A stretch of DNA of 6,892 nt. Source: Candidatus Sphingobacterium stercoripullorum (lineage in GTDB: Bacteria > Bacteroidota > Bacteroidia > Sphingobacteriales > Sphingobacteriaceae). Under the pieces are notes generated by a model. The model was not told the origin of the DNA. It ran no database searches and saw nothing but the letters and a program-made list of their open reading frames with translations. The translations under genes were made by a program, and so were the position numbers. Where the stretch lies: positions 1-6,892 of the forward strand of contig DXEZ01000032.1 of assembly GCA_019114715.1 (NCBI GenBank). Direction: 5' to 3'. This document shows, in pieces, positions 6,882 through 6,892 of the stretch; positions within the stretch are counted from its first letter, which is position 1, and the number at the start of each line of letters is the position of its first letter.

Positions 6882-6892
6882 GTGAAAATGAT

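Overview
The window is a gene-dense stretch with every convincing gene on the + strand. It reads as an internal piece of a carbohydrate-degradation operon (a polysaccharide utilization locus, PUL, or a similar CAZyme cluster) from a member of the Bacteroidota. That assignment is inference. It rests on the gene families, on lipoprotein signal peptides, on weak or absent Shine-Dalgarno sequences before most starts, and on very tight gene packing at moderate G+C. I cannot name a genus, and there is no rRNA, tRNA, insertion sequence, CRISPR array, origin or attachment site to help.

Layout, left to right. (1) The 3' part of a large gene, 3-2690, whose frame is still open at the left edge. It encodes a DUF6298-type protein with a right-handed beta-helix half, a linker, a TIM-barrel-like half and a small C-terminal beta-sandwich. 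(2) 2697-4106: a lipoprotein of the DUF4038/GH140-like group, with a TIM barrel and a C-terminal 'collagen-binding-like' beta-sandwich. (3) 4115-5044: a compact lipoprotein of the GH43 beta-propeller type with the expected Asp/Asp/Glu triad. (4) 5025-6881: a secreted beta-propeller protein with Asp-box-like repeats and a C-terminal jelly-roll (concanavalin A-like) domain, of no family I can name with certainty. The three junctions are +6 nt, +8 nt and a 20-nt overlap, so the genes are almost certainly cotranscribed. No internal promoter or terminator is supported. The last bases hold possible start codons for a further gene 0-6 nt after the last stop.

How they may work together: all three complete proteins carry export signals. 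The set combines a likely two-domain enzyme (beta-helix plus TIM barrel) with a GH140-like, a GH43-like and a sialidase-fold-like enzyme. This looks like a set of mostly exo-acting or debranching enzymes that trim a complex, probably branched and furanose- or uronate-containing glycan outside the cytoplasm. The substrate cannot be read from the sequence. No SusC/SusD pair, regulator, sulfatase or transporter lies in this window. The most interesting parts are the first and last proteins, whose activities are not obvious from known families, and the apparent relatedness of the TIM barrel plus beta-sandwich parts of proteins 1 and 2.
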